This document shows, piece after piece, positions 11,683 to 22,622 of a stretch of 52,954 nucleotides of DNA (position 1 is its first letter; every line of letters starts with the position of its first letter). The DNA is taken from positions 1,882,486-1,935,439 of the forward strand of contig NW_019091383.1 of NCBI RefSeq assembly GCF_001949145.1. Reading direction: 5' to 3'. The notes under the pieces were generated by a model. The model was not told where the DNA came from. It ran no database searches and saw only the letters and a list, made by a program, of their open reading frames with translations. A program made the position numbers and the translations under genes. This stretch comes from Acanthaster planci. Taxonomy: Eukaryota > Echinodermata > Asteroidea > Valvatida > Acanthasteridae.

Positions 11683-13400
11683 CTATGGCTTATTTACTCA
11701 TGTATGGTACATACATGTATCTACATTGTAGCAAATAAGATTCAGCAACAAGATGTAAACAAAACACAAAAATTAGATGTATTCTATTGGGGGGAGGGGG
11801 AAAGTGACCATCAGCCACGGGTAGATCCAGAACTAAAGTTTTGGGGCCAAGTGTTAAAAGTTTTCAGGCCTTTCTTGAAGGGCAATTCTCAAGCTGGGCA
11901 CAGTAGACAGTTTAAGGACCATTTTGGAGGTGAATTCGGAAGATTTTGATTCGGGATACAAGCTTGCATGTATTTTCAGTAAAATGAATTGGAGGAAGCA
12001 CAATCTTATGGAAGGTACATGTATGTGGACCCTACTTTCACCCGACCATGTCCAAATGTAGAAAAACATGATTTGTAGGGTCCAAGTTACTCAGACTATT
12101 TCTCCCTCCATGGATTAACCAGGCAGTAGGCTGTTTTGAATGAGCTGTTCTGTGCAATTTTCAATCTTGTTGTGTAATTTTATTTCACTCCACCCTGTGT
12201 TGATGTGCCTTTGAACATGTCAGTGACATGTTGAACTTGTTGACTGAGATAATCAACTCAGGAGGATTTGCACAAGCATGACAAGAGCCAAGAGATTGCA
12301 CTGAACCATGGAGGTAGAATCACACTCCATGACTGAACAGAGCTGTAATAAAGCAAATGGGTATGGCATAACAATAATGCGTGATCACTGATATTACTAG
12401 GCCTAATGATAAAGTGATATGATGCATGATGGACAGCTACATGTACATGTCAATGCATGTACAGGGTGTAGTCATGTCACTTGAGTGATGGATGACAACA
12501 AATAAGGCTGTTATGGCTCGCTTTTACAATCTGTCTCTTATCTGTCGCCACCACCTTTGTGGGGCTAGCCTAGGACCTACTGTCATGACACTAGTACAGT
12601 ACTAGTGGTAGTAATAGGCCTAGTACATTTTACTAGGCCTAGTACTATTACTAAGCTAATCATGGCTGAGAGAAAGAACATGAAGAAGGAACCGCCGCTG
12701 GGATATCACCTCAGGCATGTCAGGTTAAAGCTTACTGCTGAATCTTATTGTAAATTGGAATAAATTACATCCGTACAACATACAAAAAGCTACCAAGTCC
12801 AAGATAAATGTAACGGCAAGCCGCTAGCCGGTGACTACACTTGGCAGAGAAGTTACATCTGGCATCAGCAACGCACGTGAATTAGAAGTTTAAGTGTCAC
12901 CGGCACAACGTTATGAAATATTACGCCCCAACTATTCCCACGGCCCGAATTATACTTGGAGCGGGCCCAGTTGGGCAGAAACACTTTCTCGGTTGACTCA
13001 AAACTGTTTACATCCGGGCAACAAAAAAATCATATGAAAACCAGTGACAGCCCAGCTTTATAAGTTTAATAAGTTCTATATGTCTAAATTTACTAGATGT
13101 ATTAAGTTCTCCATCGACCCTAGAAACGCTCAAGTACAATAATTTGGCTGTCCAACTATGCCGACATAAGTTGGATCTTTCCCAGGTATTATTTGGGCAG
13201 TTGACACAGGTTGGGACTTAACATCAAGTGCACAAACTCAATTAATGTTGACTCATCGACTGGTTTCCGTCCTTGTACAACCTGAGCATTAATTTATCCT
13301 TATCGACGATAACGTGCGCGCAGACCGGTAATTATATTTCGTCATTTTCGTAATTCTCACGCAGTATTATGTCCCTCGTAATACGGTTCGCTCCACCCTT
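11683..13400. other. Interval upstream of the ABCB TMD0 exon, no gene found
   Basis: AT-rich DNA with ACATGTAC motifs and a TACTAGGCCTAGTA-like palindromic cluster (12580-12660). A short open frame from an ATG at 12662 (plus) was considered and not accepted. I see no exon that fits the neighbouring genes. Confidence 0.5.
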
Positions 13401-13429
13401 CGAAGAGAATGGTATCGTCCTGTTCGTAA

Positions 13430-13660
13430 GTGACTTCGTCACAAAGGCGAACGCGTCCGGACCGGACGATCACAGAAGTTACACGTTAACACGTTAACTT
13501 CGAGTCCGGTTCCATATGTTTCCACATAAACGGCGATCAATTGCATGTAACCCCATGTGCAGTGCAAGTGTGTAGTGGGTGTGGTTTAAACTGAAGTGAC
13601 GTCACACTTACGAACCGGATAGATTATAATTATGGAATATCGGCAAGAATATATGATATC
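13430..13660 (+). repeat. Copy of the same repeat family as 14090-14325
   Basis: Shares GTGTGGTTTAAACTGAAGTG, ACGTCAC and TTACGAACCGGA with the 14 kb copy, in the same orientation. It abuts the Penelope fragment, so it may be a Penelope terminal repeat or the target into which the element inserted. Confidence 0.7.
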
Positions 13661-14022
13661 AAATCAGTGCTCTGAAATATGTGATTGCCGAGCTTTAGGT
13701 AACTGAGTACCTTCTTCAGGGCAAGCAGATTCAGTTCTGAATAAATGCGGAAAAATCCGTTCATTCCCCCTGGATGCAGCGTTCCAAGTTCGAACATGAC
13801 GCGCTGCTCCAGTTCCTTACCGCTGTACATCAGATGACGCTTTCGGCAGACACTTACGTCACCGAGGGTATGTGGCGGCGCGCAAAAGTGCTGCGCAACA
13901 GTGAGGCTAGGTGTTTGTTGGTGCACACTGCGCAAGTGTTCCGCGAAGCGGTCACCAAGACGCTCCTTGGTCTCTCCGATGTACAGTTTACCACAGCGAC
14001 GACATGTTATGCAATAAAACAC
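13630..14022 (-). pseudogene. Penelope-like retroelement fragment: GIY-YIG endonuclease
   Basis: A 131-codon open frame contains FYCITCRRCGKLYIGETKER then LGDRFAEHLRSVHQ, followed by VAQHFCAPPHTLGD and a FELGTLHPGGMN tail. This is the arrangement of the GIY-YIG endonuclease at the C-terminus of Penelope-like retroelements (Y..YIGET, Arg and His on the following helix). The reverse transcriptase that should precede it is absent: directly upstream (14028-14085) lies an inverted copy of the element's own 3' sequence. That is the known structure of 5'-truncated Penelope insertions. The frame is intact but probably not expressed as a protein. Confidence 0.78.
13676..13733. repeat. Inverted-repeat arm flanking the Penelope fragment (left)
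   Basis: ATATGTGATTGCCGAGCTTT ... CTTCTTCAGGGCAAGCAG. It is the reverse complement, with a few mismatches, of 14028-14085, so the endonuclease frame sits between inverted copies of the element's terminal sequence. Confidence 0.8.
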
Positions 14023-14027
14023 ATTCC

Positions 14028-14085
14028 TGCTTGCCCTGAAGAAGGTATTCAGTTACCGAAAGCTCGGCAATCACATATCTTAAAG
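14028..14085. repeat. Inverted-repeat arm flanking the Penelope fragment (right)
   Basis: CTGCTTGCCCTGAAGAAGG ... AGCTCGGCAATCACATATCT, matching 13676-13733 in inverted orientation. It contains CTGAAGA (14036-14042), a GGTA/TACC stem and GAAA (14058-14061), an arrangement like a hammerhead ribozyme core. Confidence 0.8.
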
Positions 14086-14089
14086 ATTG

Positions 14090-14540
14090 TATGGCACTAT
14101 ACAATCTTTGGTCACAAAGGCGGACGCGCCACGATTTCCAGGCTCCCATTGGACGATCGCTGAAGTTGCGCGTTAACTTCCGGTTCCATGGTCCCATGTA
14201 CATATGTAAACGCGATGTAACTCTGTGTGCATTGCATGTGCAGTGGGCGTGGTTTAAACTGGAGTGACGTCACAATTACGAACCGGACGGTTGCATGCAT
14301 TCGACAAGAATATAATATCAAAATTAATCAGCACTGATTTGGTATTATATTCTTGTCGATATTCTGATCACGGTGCTACGCAGCCGGCCTTCCATATTTC
14401 TCAGAGTTACATGCATTGATCGCCGTTTACATGTAAGCATGGAACCGGAAGTTAACGCGCAACTTCAGCGATCGTCCAATGGAAGCCTGCAAATCGTGGT
14501 GCGTCTGCCATTGTGACGAAGTCACTTACGAATCGGATAC
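14090..14540. repeat. Fold-back repeat with CRE and ETS-like sites
   Basis: Two diverged arms, about 14090-14325 and 14330-14540, are inverted around 14327. The apex reads TCGACAAGAATATAATATC against TATTATATTCTTGTCGA. Arms share GGACGATCGCTGAAGTTGCG and a GTTAACTTCCGGTTCCATG block. The left arm also carries TGACGTCA next to AACCGGAC. Confidence 0.75.
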
Positions 14541-15157
14541 AACCACACTGCAGGTTGACCCCACGTTTGTTGAGCTCACGAAAAGTGCAACGTACGCGTA
14601 TTGCGCGGTGTTAAGAGCTAGTCGCAACTTTATAACTTTGGAGAGTATTAATTTCTGAGTGATTATTGTACGTGTAAACGAGAGTCGATTTAAAAAATCT
14701 AGCTCTGTGCGGAAGTAATTAACACTTGTGTGATGAATCATAGAAAGAAGTTCAAACTGTAGCTACACACCGATGTCGCCAACAAAAGCCCCAGGTCTAC
14801 GACGTGCACGTGACATGTGCATGTAGAGGGAAAAAAGAAATGCACACAATTCCCCTAATACACGTAACAACGGACTACAGCAGGGCTCAGTTCTCTTTCC
14901 ACAGAATTCTTTATTTCAAGTGGGCTACGTATGTGTTAAAAATACTAAAATTGTAAGTTGGCCTTCGTAGTTTATGTTAAAGTGGCCAGCCAAGTTTAAG
15001 ATGAAGCTAAATTTAGCGGTATATGCTGCAATCGTAGGAATCTTATTTCATGAACAGGGTGTAACATATAGGTATTTGGGTGTGATCATTCAAGCACGGA
15101 GGAACTTGAAGACATTATTCAAAACACAATCTAAAATTCCACAACTACGACGACAAG

Positions 15158-15465
15158 CGGGGGCGGATCCAGGATTTTCCCAAGGGGGGGGGGGTGATCC
15201 CGGATTTTCCGGGGGGGTGAACGAAAGCAGCAATGGTTACTAAAATGCCGGTAGCGCGAAGCCCTTACGTGCGGCATAGGATCCAGGGCATTTTTGGATT
15301 TTAGGCTGCACTGCGGTGCAATTTCCTCTTTTTCTAACAAACTCCTCTTGTTTCTTCTCCATATCCCCCTTCTTCTTCTGTTTTAAATTAATTAATTAAT
15401 TTATTCATTCATTTTTTGAGATGAAAAAGGGGTGTGCGCCCCCCATGCCCCCTGGATCCGCCCCT
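15158..15465. mobile_element. MITE with GGGGCGGATCCAGG termini
   Basis: The left end GGGGGCGGATCCAGGATTTT and right end CCTGGATCCGCCCCTGAC are inverted copies, about 308 bp apart. The left side holds a G-run of about 11. ORFs across it are low-complexity artefacts. Confidence 0.65.
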
Positions 15466-18400
15466 GACAATGGGTCTAAAAGCCAGTGTGCCAGGGTACC
15501 GAGAACTACATCACTACATGCACGACGTTCACGAAGCCGACTAATTACTTCAAGTACTGTACTCGCTGATGTAAACCCATGCATGTGCGAGCATGTGTGT
15601 GTATACATGTACAGAATGCATGTACATGTACACAAATCATGCACACACACAACCGCATAAATGAGGTGCCGATTTTGCATCTTTTGACTTTTGATCCTCA
15701 TGCATCATGTATAACGAACTTAACTCTATGGGACAGTCTGAAAGTTGACCCCTGATGGCGCGCTTCTGGAACCCTTGGATAGGAAAATTAGCGTGCACAG
15801 ATTTTTAAAACTTGTAATATTTTTCCTTCAGTTACTTCTTTGAAAAATCCAACTCAGAAATGGGACTTAGGAAAATATTTGCTCGTATGCCAATTAATAG
15901 AAACTAAAAAATCAGCTGACCAGTAAAAGAGAAATATCCTGGCAAAAATTGACCCATCGCTTCCGAAAATCTAAAATACATGAAGAACAGGGCAATGAGA
16001 CAGTCGTGTACGCAGATGAACATTTACGGTTTGAAGTTTTGTAGTAGTCCGTCGGTAAAAGCCGAAATAAAAGGTCACGAAGCGAGCTTCCGGAACCCTC
16101 GCGCGCGGTCTGCCTATGGAGATTTTACACGGGGCCGTCCTATCACGTTGGATAAGTTTTGGAACTTGAAGAATAATTCCTAATTGAAACCACTCCACGA
16201 AACACTCATGTTGGAACTTTACCTTTGTCTTCCTCAAGTAATAGTTAGGAAAAGTCACCTGGAGATGGGTAAAAACGAATTTTTTTAACGACCTTTAACG
16301 TCTGGCGATATCGTACCTATAGGTCTCCATCCACGTTATTAATGCACGTTTGATTCCACTGCCTGTGCTTACGTAAAAAGAAGATTGTGCAACGTTGCAA
16401 AGATTTACCAACTTGCAGTCGATGGGTTCCATCGTTCATAACTGCATTGTAACAAATGAGTCCATATATAAGTAGGACTACAAGTTTGACTGGTAGAAAT
16501 TCCGTATACATTATGCAAGATCACGTCGTTCACATGCAGTTGTGAATAACTTAACTACATATCACTGACGGGTGTGCGCTTGAATTATCAGTCAAGTCGG
16601 ACGTACCTACTGACAGGTGTGACGTATGACACACTATCAAATGAGGGCGCCTTATAAGGGTTACGCGAGCTGCTGGGCCGGCCGCGAATGTTTCCCTACC
16701 GTACCACTGCACTCACGGTTCCCCACACACACAGGCATTACGTGTCTTCGAGCAAGGTCGTCCGATTTTATATGTACGTCTCACCCAGGTGGACTCCCGA
16801 CCGTACTACGTTGCGGAGTGAGTCCAGGATGTAAAGGGTGCAAAATCTGGCGAAAATTTGTGTAATTAAAATTTGCAACACTTCTACCTTTTCCAAGGAG
16901 TCAATTTCACGTCTGTAAATCCTATGCGTCCTTATTACCACGTTTGGTGGGTTAAGAAATTCGACACATCACCACCAAAGACAAAAACGGGAAAATAAAT
17001 TCGGACGTTACGTTAATTTTTGCCATTGTTGTGGACTGTTTTCAGCCGTTCTCTAATGCAGTTCGTACAGTGTGCGAGCCACGTACACGCACGTCGAAAC
17101 TACATGTTCTGACTGGAACCAGCGAAACTGAAGTCTAAACGAATCCAATGCGGTTTCGAAAACGCTCACCGCACACAGCGGCACGGTGGTTGGTGACAGT
17201 TGGCCTCGTTACCTGCACGCAACTTGAGTCTACTACGGCCAGTACGGCTTAAAATTCAAGATTTGTACACTTGAACTCCTGGCCATTTCTGAGCATGTAT
17301 TATGTATCAACAGGTGGACTTAAAATAGACAGACAAAAGGTGTCCACAAAATTCGATAGAAGTTAAGGGACCTGGCAGTTCCTTGTCGAGGGGAGATTAT
17401 CCAGCAAGGCTTTGACACATTTCTATTGCTAGCAATTTACTAATATCTGTTGATTTGTTCCATTTTAAAAGTTATACCGAATACATTTTTTAGAGATAGA
17501 GAACTTTTCCAGAAAGTGCTGGCTAGATATTTTTTTTGTAATAAACTAGACTGATATGAGAGTCTAAAACGGTGATAACAATCATGATCTCTCGGGCCTG
17601 AATTTAAAAACAAAAAATCATCTACTTTAAACCGACTTAAATCCAACTTGTCACTGTCAATTGCATATTCAGTCTGCTTATTTTATGTGTAGTCTACGAA
17701 TAAAAAAGGAAAGGCAGATCAACAGCACGATTTGTGCGTGATCGCTAGTACTTACCGCACGTGTGCGCGCCAGTGCTGCCTCTGCACTGATACGGTGTTC
17801 CCGACGGCGGGATCAGTATAGCATCGCTCTCCGGCGCCTGTTCATCATGATCATCATGAATGCAATGTAATCCTATTTTTATTCCTCAGTTACCCAGATA
17901 AGTTATTGTTTCACTTTAATAAAAATCGGATCTCTAAAATATTTTGAATTTATACATCTTTAACCAATAAAACTCTACGAACAAATTAAACATGTTTAAC
18001 ACTTCAAAGGGAGATCGTTGATGAACTTCTTGCCGTAGGCCGACTACTACAAGAACCCTGCATATGCAAAGCCTTCTACGCTAACGGAGGTTATTTTTAT
18101 AAAATAGCAGCTTGTGTCGCAAATTTATGTTTATAAACCGACATTTAAAGCAGAACAAAATATGAACACTTTAGCGGTAACCAATAGTGGGTTAATTGGT
18201 CAGTCTGAAGCCACCGTGACCGATCCGACAAAAACGGAACTGCATTTTTTTTATATCGGCTCGACGAAACGCAGGTTAAAGCCGGGTACCAGTTACGGCC
18301 TCCGTGTAGCAGGCGAGCAACAGACCATTGGAAGTCGCGCACGCGTAGTGCGTGCACGCAGGTCGGCTTCCTGTTTACACGTACTGTACGTGCGTGCACT

Positions 18401-19660
18401 TTACAACTTACTAGACTCGAGAACGGATGAATTACGTCTACAAAAGTAACGTTGTCTCTCACTTATTTTCCTCGGTTTTGCAGTCTATGGTTCGTTTTGA
18501 AATTCTTAAAACCCCCAGACGGATAGATAATGCCTCAAAGAACTTGTAAACGTGAAAAACTAGTTTCTTCATCAAGGTGAACCAAGAACAAATTAGAACC
18601 AAATTTGTGGTCGTTTTGTACACAACGTTTACACCTTGGACGTCAGTCGTAATGAAATGAAGACAACGTCCAACCTGGGCTAATGCATGTCGATGGTTGT
18701 CTTTCGATGAATAAGTTCAGCTTAGTTAAAAAGTCGTTCCCTCACTGTTAGGTAAGTTGACGGCTCTGGAGCAGCGGCTGTCGTGCACATCGGGTATCGA
18801 TTAGGCCTAAATCCAATTAAAAGGTCCCAGCAAAATTCATGTGCAGTGCACATCACGTGGACCTTACACGATATGGCCAAGGCCCCTAAGTCTTTGCTTT
18901 AAAAATTACACAGACACTCACCATCCACTGAATCATTGAATTACCAGAGTTGTAGAGTTGAGTCACTTAACTTGGACTTCTGTTGAGTTGGACTCAAGTT
19001 TCTATTTTTGTGACTCGTGACTTGATACTACCAGTTTTTGATTTGTGACTTGACTTGGACTTGCACATTTAATGACTTCATGGAATATCCAAATATTCAG
19101 TTGTACCGACCAGCAGATTGTTGAACAGTCAGTTGCAGTAACACGCACAATTGTACATTATGATCACGACGATAGCTTCTCACACCTAGGAGTATCTCCA
19201 GCCACGATTTAGCAACATTGAAGAGACAAACACTGCTTCTTGCCCTGTTGAAAATTTCGATTCCTTTTAAATTTTTGAATGACTAATTCACTTTCTGAAT
19301 CATTGTAAGATTTCTGTCGCTTTTCATTTGAATCTATTTGAAACAAGCATCCATAGTGCAGTTTTTCTTTTTTTAAAACAAAAGAAACTTCTCCCTTAAG
19401 TTTCATGAATTTTGAAGTTGAATATTCAAGTTTGAATATTCAATAATGATTGAATATTTGGATACATGTATTCAGATATTCAGCACGGCCCTAGAGGCTA
19501 TGCGTTGCTCTTGTTGCTGGTGCCTTGGAAGCTGTTCTTTGTTGATTAAAATTGATTGAGGCCCACATGTAGTTACAATGAATGTATATTTTGAACATGA
19601 TCCTAGTGACACAAGGTCCTTACCCTCCAACTCTGCTTGAATGCACGACTATCTGAATGG
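15466..19660. other. Intergenic or long-intron DNA, no gene found
   Basis: No exon with convincing splice sites and family similarity on either strand. Compositional highlights are CG-rich patches near 16640-17230 and 18230-18420 that could be promoter-like, and ACATGTAC runs near 15600. If the candidate exon at 19686 is real, this is an ABCB intron. Confidence 0.5.
18946..19080. repeat. Degenerate GACTTG/GAGTTG tandem tract
   Basis: Repeated variants of GAGTTGAGTCACTTAACTTGGACTT over about 135 bp. The composition resembles the interior of the 10386-10580 element. Confidence 0.5.
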
Positions 19661-19672
19661 GCCTACACGTAC

Positions 19673-19686
19673 CTGTCCGTTGACAT
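19673..19686 (-). CDS. Candidate first coding exon of the ABCB gene
   Basis: On the minus strand an ATG at 19686 reads M-S-T-D plus two bases, then a strong donor (CAG|GTACGT). The phase fits the exon starting at 11682, giving [16 protein letters not shown]. The hydrophobic run just upstream of the internal ATG at 11636 ([14 protein letters not shown]) argues that coding begins before that exon. The intron would be about 8 kb. The link rests only on phase and the donor. Translation could instead start at 11636, whose ATG has a good context (ATCATGG). Confidence 0.33.
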
Positions 19687-20672
19687 AATCCACCTCGTCT
19701 GTGGGGGGAACCCCAGATCTGCAGGGTTCGAAGTCAAAAGAAAATGCTTTGATTGTCCCCATTCAACTTTTCAGTGACTACCTGTGCGTATTTACGCATT
19801 GCACTTCACTACACTTACATTTCGAAGCCCCATCGCTTTGTGGCTGCCAACTTGGCAATGAGTTTTTTGCTTTAGTTTTTTTGTTTTTTCAGTGATCTGT
19901 ATTCATTTTGTGGTGCATTGTTCTCAGACAAGCGGACTTCTAACCGGTAGCACTGTATACCATGTCATAATACATGTATGACATTGAAATTATATTGCTC
20001 CCTTGATTTAAAGTGAAAGTCTATCACCCCATCTCATCATATACATAGCCCACCGTGAGACACAGGTTACATCTGCTAGTTCCAATCCCACTTTCTACAC
20101 CATCAGTTCTAAGTCTGGTAACAAACCAGGTCAAATCACAATGACTTCATATCCTGCATCAGCCACACAAGAGAGATGTCACTCTTTTAATGCAGGGAAG
20201 CGCAAGACAAGACTCTGCACCAGAAAAGCGGTCGTTATTGTTACATGTAGATTTGGAATGAACAAAGTCATATCTCCTGGACTGTGTTCACAATTTTGCT
20301 TTTCCTGTGACATACATGATCACAAAAATTACCTTGGCAACACCACTACGCTGTCATTTCCCCCCCAAAAAAAGAACCAAAACTTTCCCGTTCTTACTTA
20401 AGTTTCATTGTCTCCTTAAACATGGATGTTTTGAGTGTTTTTATGGTAACCTTGTTTGAATACTTCGTATTTTTATCCCTTTTAAAAATGGAAAACAAGA
20501 ACACTCCCTTGTGACCGAATTCCATATTACAACAAAGAGCCTATTTCTTTCTACTAAGTGATATTACCATCTCAGACTTTTAGGTGATCAGCTCGTCAGG
20601 TCATTGAAGATTTCTGGAAAACTATTACAACAAAAGAACAGAAACACTCATTATACCATCAAAATAAAAATG

Positions 20673-21254
20673 TTTTAACCACTTGCTGCTAGTTGGGTGG
20701 TTTTAAAAATGCAGTTCACACATACGGGAGATTTTCAAGACTTTCAGTTTTCAAACTTCTCCATAAATTTATCACTTCATTTAACGGCTGTTTACACCTG
20801 CACAAATGACTGTTTGGTGGCTACTCTAAGCTGTCAGGCAACTTTCATTGACTCCTGAGTATTTCAGCCAGGCCTGCCACCCTGTAAAGAGAGCCCAGAA
20901 TTGTGAGGTGTTGCGTAATTTCCTTTGTCCTCAGTGAATGTGAGTGGCGTCTTTTCAAACACGGCTGGATTAGCATGCAGCGGCGCTCATCAATGGGGCC
21001 CTGGAGCACTTTTGTCCGTGGTGCTAATCCGTGGGCAAGCTATGTTCAAAACAGTGTATACTGTTTAGAAACAGTGACGGATTACCTTCAAAAAATGCAA
21101 GCCAAAAAATGGTGGCAATTCCTATCAGCAGGTCTTTTGTTCGGAGTACGGTCTTTTGTTACACTGACCAGCTCTTTTGCCCCATTTCGGACACCCTGAC
21201 TCTGCGTATAAACCCATGGTACTTGAAATGGGTTAGGGCTGCAAGTGGTTAAAA
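20673..21254 (+). mobile_element. TIR element (MITE-like), copy 2
   Basis: 582 bp bounded by perfect 14-bp terminal inverted repeats, TTTTAACCACTTGC and GCAAGTGGTTAAAA. Inverted homologue of the 9764-10340 copy. The short open frames within it are not conserved between copies. Confidence 0.8.
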
Positions 21255-22523
21255 TTTCAATTTGATGCACAAATTTGTGAAGAAAAGATTGATTGAAAAA
21301 CCTCCTTAAAATTCAAATATGGCATGAAAAAAATTGGAGCTTTTATCATGTTTATTTGCAAAAGACTTTTTCAGACCAGTCTCATGTCAAGTGATGTCCG
21401 GATATGGAACTCTTTTCATCCTATAAACTAGGTAAAAGATCATCCATTTTAAAAAATTTTGTCACAAGACTACAAAACCTACACTTTCCTCTGAACCCCC
21501 TCCCCAGCTCCTCAAAAATATATAATATGCAATATCCTGGCCATACTTGTAGTTTTTTGCTTGCAATTAAATAACTATCGCTGTGACCAGGAAATAGAGA
21601 GCAAAAAATCCCTGATATTAGACATACTTTTGCCATCGCAAATAAATATTTAGATTTTGATTAACTGTTCCATTATCCATGCAAAGTTTGTAATTTTATT
21701 CTCCTGCGTCCAATAAATCAGTGTTCAAAGAATTGGTATGAGTTTGGCCAAGACTGGCCAACAAAATGTTCACTACTACTGGAAAGCTTAGTTCATTGGG
21801 AACAAAATGCACTATTTCATCACAGGGAGTGATCGTGAAATCTCATAAATTACGCTTTTGTGCAAATGTCGTAATTAAAATGATTCAAATAAAAGACAAA
21901 ATCTTGTAGACAACCAGGCAATCTTAGAGAGGGATCCCATGCATGGAAAAAAACTGGAAACTATTCAGCACAAAAGCCTACCATTGCCACATTAAATAAC
22001 AATTTAGCAGTGATGGGAGACGCCCTTGGGCATTTTAAACAGTTAAAAACACAGTTGGAGTTTGATTGTACTTGATTTTTGTGAGATTTTTGGGATGATG
22101 ATTAGAAATTCAATTTATGGGATCAGACATTTTTCAGTATTAGCCTCAATCCGACTGAACCGCATTTCATCCAAGGTTGGATTTACATGTAGATGTGTTG
22201 AGGGTCAAAAGTATACATCCTCAAGCCATATTGTTGGGAAATAAATAAAAGAAAACACACATACAGCTATTAAAAGTTGCTTGTTGAGAATAGATGATAA
22301 GGCCAACTTGTCTCCATGTTCATCAAATTCATAAATGTTCAATGTAAATTTTAATATTCTGATTCAATTTAAAAAATTCAATGTTTTATATTACTTTTTT
22401 TAAATAAAAAACCACCCCTGGCCATAAATATGTGGTGTTTAAAAATGCATGAGGTAAACTGATAAACTAAAGCCAAATTGAAGACGACATGTTTTATTCT
22501 TATCAGAGCGGAGAGAGAAAATC
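21255..22523. other. Non-coding interval upstream of the ADAD1-like gene
   Basis: AT-rich sequence with no supported exon, RNA gene or clear repeat pair. Short open frames lack splice or codon support. Confidence 0.5.
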
Positions 22524-22622
22524 ATGAAGAGGACTTATTTTTATCAGCTAAGTGGTCAGCAGCACCGGGGGGGTGCCACTGGAGCGGTGGGCTTTGATGG
22601 GCGTAGCAGTCAAGACAGACAG
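22524..22622 (+). CDS. Candidate 5' exon of the ADAD1-like gene
   Basis: An ATG at 22524 opens 33 codons (M-K-R-T-Y-F-Y-Q-L-S-G-Q-Q ... S-S-Q-D-R-Q) that end at CAG|GTTTGT in phase 0, matching the phase of the exon at 23742. The Gln/Gly/Ser composition suits a disordered N-terminus. The donor is weak. The opposite strand is also open here and has a TTTATT (AATAAA on the minus strand) nearby, so strand and identity are uncertain. Confidence 0.33.

Noticed and set aside
12662-12766. Plus-strand ATG frame M-A-E-R-K-N-M-K-K-E-P-P-L as a possible first exon
   Set aside because: Its only plausible donor (CAG|GTTAAA) leaves phase 2, which does not fit the ADAD1-like exon at 23742, and no other plus-strand partner exon was found.
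13774-14163. 129-codon plus-strand ORF over the Penelope region
   Set aside because: It is antisense to the GIY-YIG frame, which has recognisable motifs; this ORF has none.
18114-18462. Overlapping ORFs of 105 and 111 codons on both strands in a CG-rich patch
   Set aside because: No recognisable domain, no splice context linking to neighbouring genes, and both strands equally open.
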